Positions 21,254 to 30,112 of a stretch of DNA of 42,652 bases are shown piece by piece. A model generated the notes under the pieces. That model was not told where the DNA came from. It did no database searches and saw nothing but the letters and a program-made list of their open reading frames with translations. The DNA comes from Planctomycetota bacterium. GTDB lineage: Bacteria; Planctomycetota; Phycisphaerae; Phycisphaerales; Phycisphaeraceae. Made by a program: the position numbers and the translations under genes. Within the stretch, counting starts at the first letter, position 1. Every line of letters starts with the position of its first letter. The DNA lies in assembly GCA_021413865.1 (NCBI GenBank), contig JAIOPN010000029.1:1-42652 (forward strand). The letters are read 5' to 3'.

Positions 21254-23107
21254 TTAGTCCAGTTCAAACTGCGCGAGGTAGGCGTCCACGTCGATCTCTT
21301 TGACGTTGGGCTGTTCCTCGCGGAGCAGGACCACGTTTTCGAGGACCAGCGCGTCCATGTTGGTCGCCAGGAAGCAGCGGTAGGCGTCCGAGGGGGTGCA
21401 GACGATCGGCTCGCTGCGGACGTTGAAGCTGGTGTTGATGATGACGGGGCAGCCGGTCGCCTTCTCGAAGGCGGTGATGATGCGGTGGTACCGGCCGTGC
21501 CGCTGCGGGTCGATGGTCTGCACGCGCGCCGAGTAATCGACGTGGGTGACGGCGGGGATCTCCGAGCGGTTGACCTTGAGCTTGTCGATGCCGAAGAGCT
21601 GCCCGTGGCCGTTGTCGGTCTTGAGGCGGCGCTTCTCGAGCACGGGGGCGACCAGGAGCATGTAGGGGCTGTCCTCGTTGGGCCGCATCTGGAAGTAGTC
21701 GTGCACGCGGCTCTTGAGCACCGAGGGGGCGAAGGGGCGGAAGGACTCGCGGAACTTGATCTTGAGGTTCATGATGGACTGCATCTTTGTGCTGCGTGCA
21801 TCGCCGATGATGCTGCGCGAACCCAAAGCGCGGGGGCCGAACTCCATGCGGCCCTGGAGCAGGCCGACGACTTTTTCCTGCGCCAGCAGCCCGGCGACGG
21901 CGTCGCAGAGGGCGGCCTCGTCGGAATAGACGCGGTACTTCGCCCCTTTGGAATCGAGGAAGTCGGTGATTTCCTTCTGGGAGTAGGACGGCCCCAGGAG
22001 CGAGCCGTGCTGGAGGTCGGAGCCGGCGGAGACCAGGCCCTCGACCTTGCGCGGCTTGTCGAGGAGCTGGTGCCAGATGAAGAGCGCCGTGCCCAGCGCG
22101 CCGCCGGCGTCGCCCGCGGCGGGCTGGACCCAGACGTTCTCGAACGGCCCATCGCGGAGGACCTTGCCGTTGCCCACGCAGTTGAGCGCCACGCCGCCGG
22201 CCAGGCAGAGGTTATTCATGCCTGTCGTCTTCTGCACGTGCCGGGCGATCCGCAGCATCGCCTCCTCGGTCACCTTCTGGATCGACGCGGCGATGTCCAT
22301 CTCGCGCTGCGTGAGGGGCGACTCGGCGCGGCGCGGCGGGCCGCCGAAGAGCGCGTCGAGCTTCGGGCCGGTCATGGTCAGGCCCTGGCAGTAGTTGAAG
22401 TACGACATGTCCATGCGGAACGAGCCGTCTTCTTTGAGATCGATCAGGTGCTTCAAGATCAGGTCGGCGTACCTCGGCTCGCCGTAGGGGGCCAGGCCCA
22501 TGAGCTTGTACTCGCCGGAGTTGACCTTGAAGCCGGTGAAATAGGTGAAGGCGGAGTAGAGCAGGCCCAGCGAGTGGGGGAAGCGGATGTCGTGGGTCAG
22601 CTCGATGCGGTTGCCCCGGCCCGTACCGAAGCTGGTGGTCGCCCACTCGCCCACGCCGTCGAGCGTGAGGATGGCCGCCTCCTCGAAGGGTGAGGGGAAG
22701 AAGGCGCTGGCGGCGTGGGACTCGTGGTGCTCGGTGAAGACGAACTTCTTGTGGTACTTGCCGTGGAGGCCCTTCTTCATCTCGCGCGGCAGGTGGAGCT
22801 TCTGCTTGAGCCAGAGCGGGATGGCGGCGGTGAAGGAGCGGAACCCCGCCGGGGCAAAGGCGAGATACGTTTCGAGCAGCCGCTCGAACTTCATGAAGGG
22901 CTTGTCGTAGAAGCCGGCGTAGTCGATCTGATCGGGCCCCAGGCCGGCCTGTTGGAGGCAGAAGTCGATCGCGTGGGTGGGAAAATTATGGTCGTGCTTC
23001 CTGCGGGTGAAGCGCTCCTCCTGGGCGGCGGCGACGATATCGCCATCGACCACCAGGGCGGCGGCGGAGTCGTGGTAATAGGCGGAAATACCCAGGATCG
23101 CGGTCAA
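21254..23107 (-). CDS. NodU/SxtI-type carbamoyltransferase
   Basis: A 617-residue O-carbamoyltransferase that moves a carbamoyl group from carbamoyl phosphate to a hydroxyl, usually of a sugar or natural product. The N-terminal ASKHA-like domain opens with ILGISAYYHDSAAAL, contains EHHESHAASAF (metal and substrate His residues) and LTLDGVGEW; the C-terminal YrdC-like part has FGPRALGSRSIIGDAR and MNLKIKFRESFRPFAPS. Length is normal (560-620). The start is TTG 23107, which fixes the conserved beginning. Its partners SxtJ and DUF5989 follow. The product is unknown; a surface glycan or small metabolite is plausible, and carB could supply the donor. Confidence 0.9.
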   Translation of the reverse strand: MTAILGISAYYHDSAAALVVDGDIVAAAQEERFTRRKHDHNFPTHAIDFCLQQAGLGPDQIDYAGFYDKPFMKFERLLETYLAFAPAGFRSFTAAIPLWLKQKLHLPREMKKGLHGKYHKKFVFTEHHESHAASAFFPSPFEEAAILTLDGVGEWATTSFGTGRGNRIELTHDIRFPHSLGLLYSAFTYFTGFKVNSGEYKLMGLAPYGEPRYADLILKHLIDLKEDGSFRMDMSYFNYCQGLTMTGPKLDALFGGPPRRAESPLTQREMDIAASIQKVTEEAMLRIARHVQKTTGMNNLCLAGGVALNCVGNGKVLRDGPFENVWVQPAAGDAGGALGTALFIWHQLLDKPRKVEGLVSAGSDLQHGSLLGPSYSQKEITDFLDSKGAKYRVYSDEAALCDAVAGLLAQEKVVGLLQGRMEFGPRALGSRSIIGDARSTKMQSIMNLKIKFRESFRPFAPSVLKSRVHDYFQMRPNEDSPYMLLVAPVLEKRRLKTDNGHGQLFGIDKLKVNRSEIPAVTHVDYSARVQTIDPQRHGRYHRIITAFEKATGCPVIINTSFNVRSEPIVCTPSDAYRCFLATNMDALVLENVVLLREEQPNVKEIDVDAYLAQFELD

Positions 23108-23209
23108 ACGGTTATTCCAGAAGAGGCGTGGGGATTATATCGGTCCCCCGTGCGTGAAATGGATACAGGTCTATTGATCCATTGACCGGCAGTGGTCCCT
23201 TTTGAATTT

Positions 23210-23305
23210 GGTGGGGCAGGCGTCCCGCCTGCCGCCGGCCTTCCGAGGCCGGGTCCGTATTCAGAATGCATGAAAGCAAGAGGCAGGCGGGACGCCTGCC
23301 CCACC
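23210..23305. repeat. Inverted repeat with GGTGGGGCAGGCG arms
   Basis: Perfect 24-bp arms at 23210-23233 and 23282-23305 enclose a smaller hairpin (CCGGCC/GGCCGG at about 23235-23252). It lies between the divergent carbamoyltransferase and acylphosphatase genes. A shorter relative is at 30113-30143; both have TTTGAAAT exactly 11 bases outside the CGGTGGGGCAG arm (23318-23325 on the minus strand). Confidence 0.85.
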
Positions 23306-23387
23306 GGATGTTCTGATATTTCAAATAGGTCCACTTCCGATTGACCGGCGGCATCAAGAGGCGATAGTGAATGACCGTGGAGTGACC

Positions 23388-23672
23388 ATGCTGCGCTACA
23401 CCCTCTATTTTTCCGGGCACGTGCAGGGCGTCGGGTTCCGGTTCACCGCCCGCCGGATCGCCCTGACGTACCGCGTCAGCGGCTATGTCGAGAATCTGGA
23501 CGACGGCCGGGTGCTGCTGGTCGCCGAGGGGGAGCCCGACGAGCTCGACCGCTTCCTGGGCGACCTGTCGGACCAGATGGGGCGGTTCATCAAGAGCCGG
23601 ACCGTCGCGCGGTGCGAGGCGACCGGCGAGTTCGGGACACCGGGGATCGACCCGCTCACCGTCCGCCGATGA
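23388..23672 (+). CDS. acyP: Acylphosphatase
   Basis: A 94-residue enzyme that hydrolyses acyl phosphates such as carbamoyl phosphate and 1,3-bisphosphoglycerate. The catalytic Arg lies in GHVQGVGFRFTA and the Asn in GYVENLDDGRV, both canonical. Length is normal (about 90-100). ATG 23388 is chosen because GGAG lies five bases upstream and the fold begins at MLRYTLYFSG; GTG 23367 would add seven residues. A lipoprotein gene follows after 13 bases, suggesting an operon. Confidence 0.9.
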   Translation: MLRYTLYFSGHVQGVGFRFTARRIALTYRVSGYVENLDDGRVLLVAEGEPDELDRFLGDLSDQMGRFIKSRTVARCEATGEFGTPGIDPLTVRR

Positions 23673-23685
23673 TAGACTGGTCCGC

Positions 23686-24993
23686 ATGTCACGCTTGCGC
23701 CCCAACCGCCCCACCGTGTCCGCGCTCCTCTGCCTCACCCTGTCGGCGGGGATGATCGGCTGCGCCGCCGGTTCATCGTCCGATCAAAAACGGCAGACGG
23801 CGCTGAAGCCCTCCGACTTCGCCGGCACCCCCACCACGCAGCCGGCCCCGAAGCCGAAGCCGACGCCCACGCCCACGCCCACGCCTAAATCCGCGCCCAC
23901 CGCCGGCGCGACGCCAGACGCCCCCGCCGCGACGGGCCCGGCCCGCGACGAAAGCGCCGGCAACCCCGGTGACGCCGAGGTCGAACGCGACCTCAACAGC
24001 ATGCGCCGCCCCACCATCACCGCCGCGCCCAACGTGCCCGAGGGCTCGTACGTGGTCGATGCGATGGTGGGACAGGTCAACGGCCGCGCGATCTACGCCG
24101 ACTCCGCCCTGGAGCCCATCGCCCGTCAGCTCGCCGCCCTGGGCAACACGCAGACGCGGTCTGTTTTCCGCGACCGGGCCCGGATGCTGATCCTCAGCCG
24201 GATCGACCAGATCGTCGCCGACGCGCTGATCCTCGGCGAGGCCGAGCGCGACCTCAACCAGATGGAGCAGGAGGGGCTGCGCAACATCCTCCGGGAGCAG
24301 CGCGAGGAGTTCCTGCGGCAATTCGGCCAGGGGTCGGTCGCCGTCGCGGACGAGACGCTGATGGAGCGCGAGGGCCGCACGCTCGACCAGCGCATGACCG
24401 CCGAGCGCGAGAAGATCCTCATCCAGCGGTACCTGCGTCAGAAGCTGCTGCCCAAGATCAACGTGACGCGCAAGGACGTGGAGCGTTACTACCGGGACAA
24501 CGCCAAGAAATACAACCCCGAGCCGGGGCGGACGATCCGCATCATCCGCGTGTCGAGCACCGCCGCCGCCGACCGCGTGGACAAGCACCTGGCCGAGGGT
24601 AAACCCTTCACCGAGGTCGCCTCGATGCGAGACAACACCTACCAGCGCGAGCAGGGCGGCCTGATGGCCAGCAACATCGTCGGCGACAACCCCTTCGGCC
24701 CCGAGCCGCTCAACGTGGCGCTCAAGACCCTCTCCGCCGGCCAGCACTCGCAGCGCATCAAGATCGGCTCCGACTACTGGTGGCTCCTGCTCGAATCGGT
24801 CGAGACCGGCAAGCAGCAGACGCTCACCCAGGCGCAGCTGGAGATCGAGGACATCCTCCGCCGCCAGCGCTTCCAGGTGCTCTCCGCCCGCTACCGGCAG
24901 CGGCTGTTCGCGGAGGGGACGTACAACCCGATCGAGCAGATGGCCGACGCCCTGCTGCAGGTGGCGTTGACGCGTTACGCCGCGCCCGAGTGA
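23686..24993 (+). CDS. Parvulin-type peptidyl-prolyl isomerase lipoprotein
   Basis: A 435-residue exported protein of the SurA/PpiC type, helping outer-layer or periplasmic proteins fold. A signal sequence (SALLCLTLSAGMIGC) ends in a likely lipobox cysteine near residue 26. A Pro/Thr-rich linker with KPKPTPTPTPTPK follows, then a helical SurA-like N-domain (VDAMVGQVNGRAIYADSALE onwards) and a PPIC-like domain (about 285-385, EPGRTIRIIRV to YWWLLLESVE). The chaperone part is clear; the isomerase domain is divergent, so catalysis is uncertain. It starts 13 bases after the acylphosphatase gene, and the kinase gene follows after 29. Confidence 0.78.
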   Translation: MSRLRPNRPTVSALLCLTLSAGMIGCAAGSSSDQKRQTALKPSDFAGTPTTQPAPKPKPTPTPTPTPKSAPTAGATPDAPAATGPARDESAGNPGDAEVERDLNSMRRPTITAAPNVPEGSYVVDAMVGQVNGRAIYADSALEPIARQLAALGNTQTRSVFRDRARMLILSRIDQIVADALILGEAERDLNQMEQEGLRNILREQREEFLRQFGQGSVAVADETLMEREGRTLDQRMTAEREKILIQRYLRQKLLPKINVTRKDVERYYRDNAKKYNPEPGRTIRIIRVSSTAAADRVDKHLAEGKPFTEVASMRDNTYQREQGGLMASNIVGDNPFGPEPLNVALKTLSAGQHSQRIKIGSDYWWLLLESVETGKQQTLTQAQLEIEDILRRQRFQVLSARYRQRLFAEGTYNPIEQMADALLQVALTRYAAPE

Positions 24994-25022
24994 TCGCTCT
25001 CGCCGCCGCGCCGGAGGGCCGC

Positions 25023-26687
25023 ATGTCATGGCTCAGCTCCCAACCCGCGTGGACGGCGACCGCGGGCGGCATCCCCTCTCTGGCTAACACCACCCTGAAA
25101 ATCGCCATCGGCGGTTGGCTGACCACCACGATCGTCCTGCTGCTGATCCTGGTCAGCCTGTGGGTCTTTTCCACCATGCGCGACCGCGAGCGCAGGCGGA
25201 GGCTCCAGGCCGAGCTGGCCGTGAACCAGCAGACGGCGCGGGCGCTGCGGCAGAGCGAGGAACGCCTGCGCACCCTGCTGGACACCACGGGCGTCGTGGC
25301 GTGGGAGGTCGAGCTGCCCTCCCTGCGCTTCACCTACGTCAGCCCGGAGGGCGAGAAGATGCTGGGCTACCCCTTGGACAACTGGTTCAAGGAGGACTTC
25401 TGGCCTTCCCACATCCACCCCGCGGACCGCGACGAGGCGGTGGGCTTCTGCGCCGCGCGGACCCAGGTGGGCGAGGACCACGCCATGGAGTACCGCATGC
25501 TCCACGCCGACGGGCGCGAGGTCTGGGTGCACGACAAGGTCCACGTGGTGATGCGCGACGGCAAGCCCGCCGGGCTCACCGGGATCATGATCGACGTCAC
25601 CGAGCACAAGCGCGCCGAGGCGGCGATGCGGGAGCAGCAGAGCGTCCTGCGCCAGATGGGGCAGATGGCGAAGATCGGCGGGTGGGAGCTCTACACCGAG
25701 ACGCAGAACGTGGTCTGGTCCGACGAGGTGTACCACATCCACGAGGTGGACCCCTCGCAGAAACCCGGGCTGAACGAGGCGATCAACTTCTACGCCCCCG
25801 AGGCCAGACCGATCATTACCCAGGCCGTGCGCGAGGGCGCCGAGCAGGGCAAACCCTGGGACGTGGAGCTGCCGTTCATCACGGCCAAGGGCCGGCGGAT
25901 CTGGGTGCGCTCCATGGGCCAGGCCGAGCTGCGCGACGGCAAATGCGTCCGGCTCTGGGGCACGTTCCAGGACATCACGCAGCGCCGGGCCGCGGAGGAG
26001 GCGCTCCGCGCCAGCGAGGAGCACTACCGCCTGCTGGCCGAGTCCAACCGCCGGCTGCTCAGCGAGGTGAACCACCGCGTCCGCAACAACCTGGCGAACC
26101 TGATGAGCATGATCACGATCCTGCGCCGCCGCGCCCCGGACGCCGGCCAGTTCGCCGAGGCGATGAAACACTGCGTCAGCGCGATGGCCGGGGCGCACAA
26201 CCTGCTGGCGCAGACCCAGTGGGAGGGCGTGGACCTGCGCGACCTGCTGGGCTCCGTCCTCGAATCCATCGGCGACGCGGCGCCCAACGTGATCGGCGTC
26301 ACCATCGACGGGCCGCCGGTCCGCATCACCGCCCGCCAGTCCCTCCCGCTGACCCTCCTCGTGCTCGAGCTGCTCACCAACAGCGGCAAGCACGGCGCCC
26401 ACAGCGTGGCGCAGGGCCGCCTGGCGGTCACGTGGGAGGTCGTCGAGGCCCCCGACGGGCCGCGCCGCGTCCGCCTGCACTGGCGCGAGACCGACGGCCC
26501 TCTGATCGAACGGCCCGTCAACCGCTCCGTCGGCACCGAACTGATCGAGGGCTTCGTCAACTTCGAGCTGGGCGGGAAGTGCGAGCTGCGTTTCCCCCCC
26601 ACCGGGGCCGACCACGAGTTCGAGTTCCCCATCGAGCCCGCCTCCGACACCCAGCCCGCCGGCGCGCCCCGGACGCATTCCCCATAG
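25023..26687 (+). CDS. PAS-domain sensor histidine kinase (HisKA_2 type)
   Basis: A 554-residue membrane kinase. One hydrophobic helix (about 24-50) near the N-terminus is followed by a basic, coiled region, two PAS/PAC sensor modules (about 75-200 and 205-330, ending in DVTEHKRAEA and DITQRRAAEEAL), a HisKA_2-type dimerisation helix with the likely phospho-site H351 (EVNHRVRNNLANLMS), and an HATPase domain with ELLTNSGKHG as the N box. ATG 25023 follows GGAGGG. No response regulator gene is adjacent. The stop codon (26685-26687) is supplied by the terminal repeat of the insertion sequence that follows, so the native C-terminus may have been changed by a few residues. Confidence 0.85.
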   Translation: MSWLSSQPAWTATAGGIPSLANTTLKIAIGGWLTTTIVLLLILVSLWVFSTMRDRERRRRLQAELAVNQQTARALRQSEERLRTLLDTTGVVAWEVELPSLRFTYVSPEGEKMLGYPLDNWFKEDFWPSHIHPADRDEAVGFCAARTQVGEDHAMEYRMLHADGREVWVHDKVHVVMRDGKPAGLTGIMIDVTEHKRAEAAMREQQSVLRQMGQMAKIGGWELYTETQNVVWSDEVYHIHEVDPSQKPGLNEAINFYAPEARPIITQAVREGAEQGKPWDVELPFITAKGRRIWVRSMGQAELRDGKCVRLWGTFQDITQRRAAEEALRASEEHYRLLAESNRRLLSEVNHRVRNNLANLMSMITILRRRAPDAGQFAEAMKHCVSAMAGAHNLLAQTQWEGVDLRDLLGSVLESIGDAAPNVIGVTIDGPPVRITARQSLPLTLLVLELLTNSGKHGAHSVAQGRLAVTWEVVEAPDGPRRVRLHWRETDGPLIERPVNRSVGTELIEGFVNFELGGKCELRFPPTGADHEFEFPIEPASDTQPAGAPRTHSP

Positions 26688-27669
26688 CCCCCGGCTCTCA
26701 GCATTATTCATCACGCGGCCTGTGGCGTGTTGTAATCACGGACCTGCAGGTCGGTGAGGATGATCAGCAGGATGGCGACCCAGACCTTCACGCGGTGCAG
26801 ACGGCGGGCGTGCATGGGCAGGTGATCCAGACCGACGCTATGCGGATGCGGTGGCGTTTGAGGATGCGTCTGCCCAGTGGAGCGTGGAGGAACTCCAGGG
26901 CGTGCAGGCGGTGCGGGCTGTGGCGGCGGTTGCCGATGCCTTTGGCGTTGCGTGGCGGAGCGGCCAGGAGGTGGATGCCACGCTCGCCCGAGAGCTCATA
27001 GAGCGCGTTGCTGTCGTAGTTGTGATCCGCCAACACGTCGGAGCCGGGCGTGGTGTGTTGGAGCAGCAGCCCGGCGGCGGCCTGCTCGGAGAAGTTGAGG
27101 GGGGCGACGAGCCAGTGGTCCACCGCGCCGCAGAAATCCATCACCCAGTGGAGCTTGTAGCCTTTGGCCAGACCGCCCGCGCCGTAGCCACTGGCGGCGT
27201 CGGGGTCCTTGCCGCAGCCGCCGATGGTGGGCACCTTGGCGTCCATGATCTTGACGCCGCTGCGTGGCAGGTGGTCGCGGAGCGCACAGGCCCAGCGTTC
27301 GAGCAGCCGCCAGAGTGATTCACAGCGGAGCCTGCGGCTCATGGTGGGCTGGCTGGGCAGTGGAGTTGGTCGCAGATCGCCGGGCCAGTGACAGGCCAGG
27401 CAGGCCCAGGAGATGGGCTTGCGGTGCAGTGCCGCCCAGAGCAGGACCAGGAGGATGACCTTGTCACTGTAGGCGGCGTGTGGGTTATGATGGCCCGTGG
27501 CCGCGTGGGAGAGGGAGAGCCGCATCCTTACGAAACGTTCGCGTTCCATCGCTGACCTCCAAAGGTAAAGGGTTGGAGACCAGTGTGGACGCGAACTGCG
27601 CCGGGCGCAAGTACTTACGCACGGTGATCAATCCGGTGATGAATAATGTTGCGAGCCGGGGGCTATGGG
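26681..27669 (-). mobile_element. Degraded DDE insertion sequence with long terminal repeats
   Basis: The ends form 34-bp inverted repeats: 26681-26714 and 27636-27669, with two mismatches (CCCATAGCCCCCGGCTC at the outside, CATTATTCATCAC at the inside). The element is about 0.99 kb and has one transposase gene on the minus strand. No clear long target duplication is seen. The outer CCCA/TGGG symmetry would also fit a TA duplication at a palindromic target, in which case the true ends are GCCCCCGG. It fills the gap between the histidine kinase and SGNH hydrolase genes. Group assignment is uncertain (IS4/IS5-like). Confidence 0.7.
26711..27549 (-). pseudogene. Frameshifted DDE transposase
   Basis: The first frame (27549 down to 26788) gives 253 residues with an IS4/IS5-like transposase start, DDE motif 1 in IMDAKVPTIGG and motif 2 in LADHNYDSN. 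The conserved end is in another frame: after KRHRI the reading should move to HSVGLDHLPMHARRLHRVKV and end near RDYNTPQAA at 26711. The break falls at about 26845-26850, where this family carries the catalytic Glu (RHRIEHS), so the last acidic residue of the triad is lost. A base loss is the simplest explanation, and the product is expected to be inactive. Confidence 0.75.
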
Positions 27670-27675
27670 AGGAAA

Positions 27676-28377
27676 TCACCCGATGATCCGCATCACCTCT
27701 TGGGCCGTCATGCGGTGGCCCTCGGCGTTGGGGTGGTTCAACCCGTTGGTGAGCATGGCTGTCGTATCAACGCCACGCCGCGCGAGCTCTTCCCACCGCG
27801 CGTAAACATCGGCGACGGGCACCCCCAACCGCCCGCCCAAGTCGCGGATCGCGTGCGCGTAACGGGCCAGCACCCCATCGCCCTGCACCTTCATGAACCG
27901 CTCGACGATGCCGACCTTGCGGTGTTCGGCGGCAACGAGGTCGCTGTCCCTTGTGTTCATGAAGTTGGGCGTGAGCAGCACAACGTCCGCCTGGGTTTCC
28001 GCGCGGATGCGAGTGACCAGTTCCGCCATCGCACGCTCAAATGCGGGCAGATTCTCCGGCCCGCCGCAGGCGTCGTTGAGCGCGTATCCGACGATGACCA
28101 GATCGGGCTGGTGCCGGACGACGTCGCGGTTCAGCCGTGCCAGGCCCCCCGGCGCGCTGTCCCCGCCGACCCCCGCGTTGATGACGGAGAAGACGCAGCC
28201 CGGGTATTTCTCGATGAGCATCCGCCAGAGCTGGTGGTGATAGACCGCGAGCTGATCGATCTCGTTCAAGGCCATGATCCCGTGCGTGACGCTGTCGCCC
28301 AGCGCGACGATGAGCACGGGCGCGGCGGCCATGGCGGCGGTCTTCTCGGCGATACGCGCGTGAAAGTGGTTGAGCAT
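27676..28377 (-). CDS. SGNH/GDSL-type hydrolase
   Basis: A 233-residue esterase/lipase-fold enzyme; no signal peptide is evident. Block I is VALGDSVTHG (nucleophile Ser), block II glycine in NAGVGGDS, block III VGYALNDA and the final His in NGLNHPNAEGH. The canonical D-x-x-H acidic residue of block V is not present as such. Members deacetylate sugars or act on lipids; the substrate is unknown. ATG 28377 is chosen because the longer frame (to 28446) overlaps the divergent channel gene. The insertion-sequence end lies seven bases beyond its stop codon, so the 3' side is intact. Confidence 0.8.
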   Translation of the reverse strand: MLNHFHARIAEKTAAMAAAPVLIVALGDSVTHGIMALNEIDQLAVYHHQLWRMLIEKYPGCVFSVINAGVGGDSAPGGLARLNRDVVRHQPDLVIVGYALNDACGGPENLPAFERAMAELVTRIRAETQADVVLLTPNFMNTRDSDLVAAEHRKVGIVERFMKVQGDGVLARYAHAIRDLGGRLGVPVADVYARWEELARRGVDTTAMLTNGLNHPNAEGHRMTAQEVMRIIG

Positions 28378-28435
28378 GTGGGTGTGACCGCTGTACGGTG
28401 ACTGGACAAATGACGTGTCGGATATGCTACACACG

Positions 28436-29821
28436 ATGCGACACATCTATCTGATCGTCCTGTGCGTGCTTTGCGGCGCCGCCAGCGCCGCGGCTCAGAC
28501 CTCCGACGCCGGCGCGGAGGCGGGGCGGGTTCCGCTCATCGGGGCGAGTCAGGATGCCGGTATCGCACGATCGCTGGTCGCCACCTGGGTCGCCGAAACC
28601 TCGGACGCCGACCTCAGGCTCATTCTGCGGGCCGACGGGCAGTTTGTTTTTGGTTCGATCCACGGCACCTACCGCGTCACGGGCGGCCGCCTGATACTCG
28701 TGACGGCCAGGGGCGAGGCCGCGTACGAGTTTGACCTGGGCCAGGGGCAACTGACGCTCCGTGGCGGGGACCTGCGCAGAGAGACCAAGTTCGACCGCCG
28801 GACGGGCTGGGCGGACTACCTCGTGAGCTTGATCGAGATGTCGCCCGCCACGCTCCGCCACAAGCTGGCGCGCGTCGCGGTTGTGCTCGGGGTGCTCGTG
28901 GCGGCGCGGCTGCTGATCTATCTCCTGCAGGGCCTGAGTTATGTGCTGATCTACACCGACTGGGGTCCGATGGGGTTGATCTGGAAGACCAACAAAGCGC
29001 GGGTCCGCACGCTGCACGCGCTGGCGCTGAACGCGTTGAAGTACTTCATCTATTTCAGCGCGCTGGGTTTCTTCCTCTCCGAACTGGGCGTGAACTACGC
29101 CACCTACCTCGCCTCGCTCTCGGTGGTCGGGCTGGCGATTGGTTTTGGATCGCAAGGCCTGGTGCAGGACATGGTCACCGGGTTTTTCGTCATCTTCGAG
29201 GCCCAATTCGACGTGGGAGACATGGTGGAGTTCTCGGGGCAGACCGGCGTGGTGACCGAGCTGGGGCTGAGGATGACGAAGCTCCGCAACTACGCGGGGC
29301 AGGTGGTGATGATCCCCAACCGGAACATCGGCGTGGTGGGCAAGTACCGCCTGGAGTCGCAACTGGCGCTGGTGGACGTGGCCATCAGCGGGCCCGAGGC
29401 CGACGCCGCGGCGACCCAGCTCCTGACAGTCCTCGGTCGGGAGATCAACCGCCAATTCCCAGGCGTCCTCCTGGAAGACCCGACCGTGGAAGAGCCGCTG
29501 GCACTGGCGACGGGTGAACGATTTGTACGGCTGCGGATGCTGTTCTGGCCGGGGCAGGACTGGGTGGTGAATCAGCAACTCGTGCCGCGCCTGCGCGAGG
29601 CGTTCAAGCGGGGCAACCTGGAAATCCCGGCGGACCGCGTCGTGGTGTCATACCACCTGCGTGAGGAACTCGCGTCATTCGACTGGCGGGATCAACTCAG
29701 GAAACGCCTAACGTGGGGGCGTCAACCCACCGCCAAAAACGGTCCAGTGATCCCCGACGGAGCCGGTGACGGGGTCAGGACATCGGATCGAGGCGACAAA
29801 GATCGTCACGATAAAACGTGA
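28436..29821 (+). CDS. MscS-family mechanosensitive channel
   Basis: A 461-residue inner-membrane channel that opens under membrane tension to release solutes. It has a cleavable-looking signal (MRHIYLIVLCVLCGAASAAA), a soluble extracytoplasmic domain (about 25-130), two or three membrane helices (about 143-240), and the MscS pore-lining helix with beta domain: GLAIGFGSQGLVQDMVTGFF, then FDVGDMVEFSGQTGVV and VMIPNRNIGVV. The C-terminal tail is charged and probably cytoplasmic. ATG 28436 is used because the signal peptide starts there; GTG 28415 and ATG 28424 are in frame. It is divergent from the SGNH gene. Confidence 0.88.
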   Translation: MRHIYLIVLCVLCGAASAAAQTSDAGAEAGRVPLIGASQDAGIARSLVATWVAETSDADLRLILRADGQFVFGSIHGTYRVTGGRLILVTARGEAAYEFDLGQGQLTLRGGDLRRETKFDRRTGWADYLVSLIEMSPATLRHKLARVAVVLGVLVAARLLIYLLQGLSYVLIYTDWGPMGLIWKTNKARVRTLHALALNALKYFIYFSALGFFLSELGVNYATYLASLSVVGLAIGFGSQGLVQDMVTGFFVIFEAQFDVGDMVEFSGQTGVVTELGLRMTKLRNYAGQVVMIPNRNIGVVGKYRLESQLALVDVAISGPEADAAATQLLTVLGREINRQFPGVLLEDPTVEEPLALATGERFVRLRMLFWPGQDWVVNQQLVPRLREAFKRGNLEIPADRVVVSYHLREELASFDWRDQLRKRLTWGRQPTAKNGPVIPDGAGDGVRTSDRGDKDRHDKT

Positions 29822-29942
29822 TGAAGAAAGCACCGCCAACACTACTCAACGCCAGCCGCTTAGCGCCAGCAACCCCGCCAAAGCAGGGCCGACACCGGGT
29901 ACCGAGCGGCGATTCATTGCACCGCAGAGATGCAGGACAAAG

Positions 29943-30015
29943 CTCCCCGAGCTGGACTTGAACCAGCAACCTGGCGGTTAACAGCCGCCCGCTCTACCGA
30001 TTGAGCTATCGGGGA
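29943..30015 (-). tRNA. tRNA-Asn (GTT)
   Basis: A 73-base cloverleaf on the minus strand with a perfect 7-bp acceptor stem (TCCCCGA/TCGGGGA), D arm GCTC/GAGC, a 5-bp anticodon stem GGCGG/CCGCC with loop CTGTTAA (anticodon GTT, Asn), a 5-base variable loop and T arm GCTGG/CCAGC with TTCAAGT. The discriminator is G. The 3' CCA is not encoded. Confidence 0.95.
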
Positions 30016-30026
30016 CCGAGACCATC

Positions 30027-30054
30027 AGCATACCTCGGCTCTCGCCGCGATCAA
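30027..30054 (-). promoter_or_regulatory. Likely promoter of tRNA-Asn
   Basis: On the minus strand TTGATC (30049-30054) and TATGCT (30027-30032) are 16 bases apart, and the -10 lies 11 bases before the tRNA 5' end. Each matches four of six consensus bases, which fits a sigma-70 type promoter. Confidence 0.5.
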
Positions 30055-30112
30055 GTTGAGAGGTCGCGGGTGGGTTTCGCCGTAGTGGGTTACTTTGAAA
30101 TGTTAGGGTATT

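Noticed and set aside
23182-23330. CRISPR array
   Set aside because: Only two inverted arms exist; there are no regularly spaced direct repeats anywhere in the window and no cas genes.
27646-28401. Plus-strand frame of about 250 codons over the SGNH gene
   Set aside because: It is antisense to the SGNH hydrolase, whose GDSV and NHPN motifs are clear, and starts inside the insertion-sequence end.
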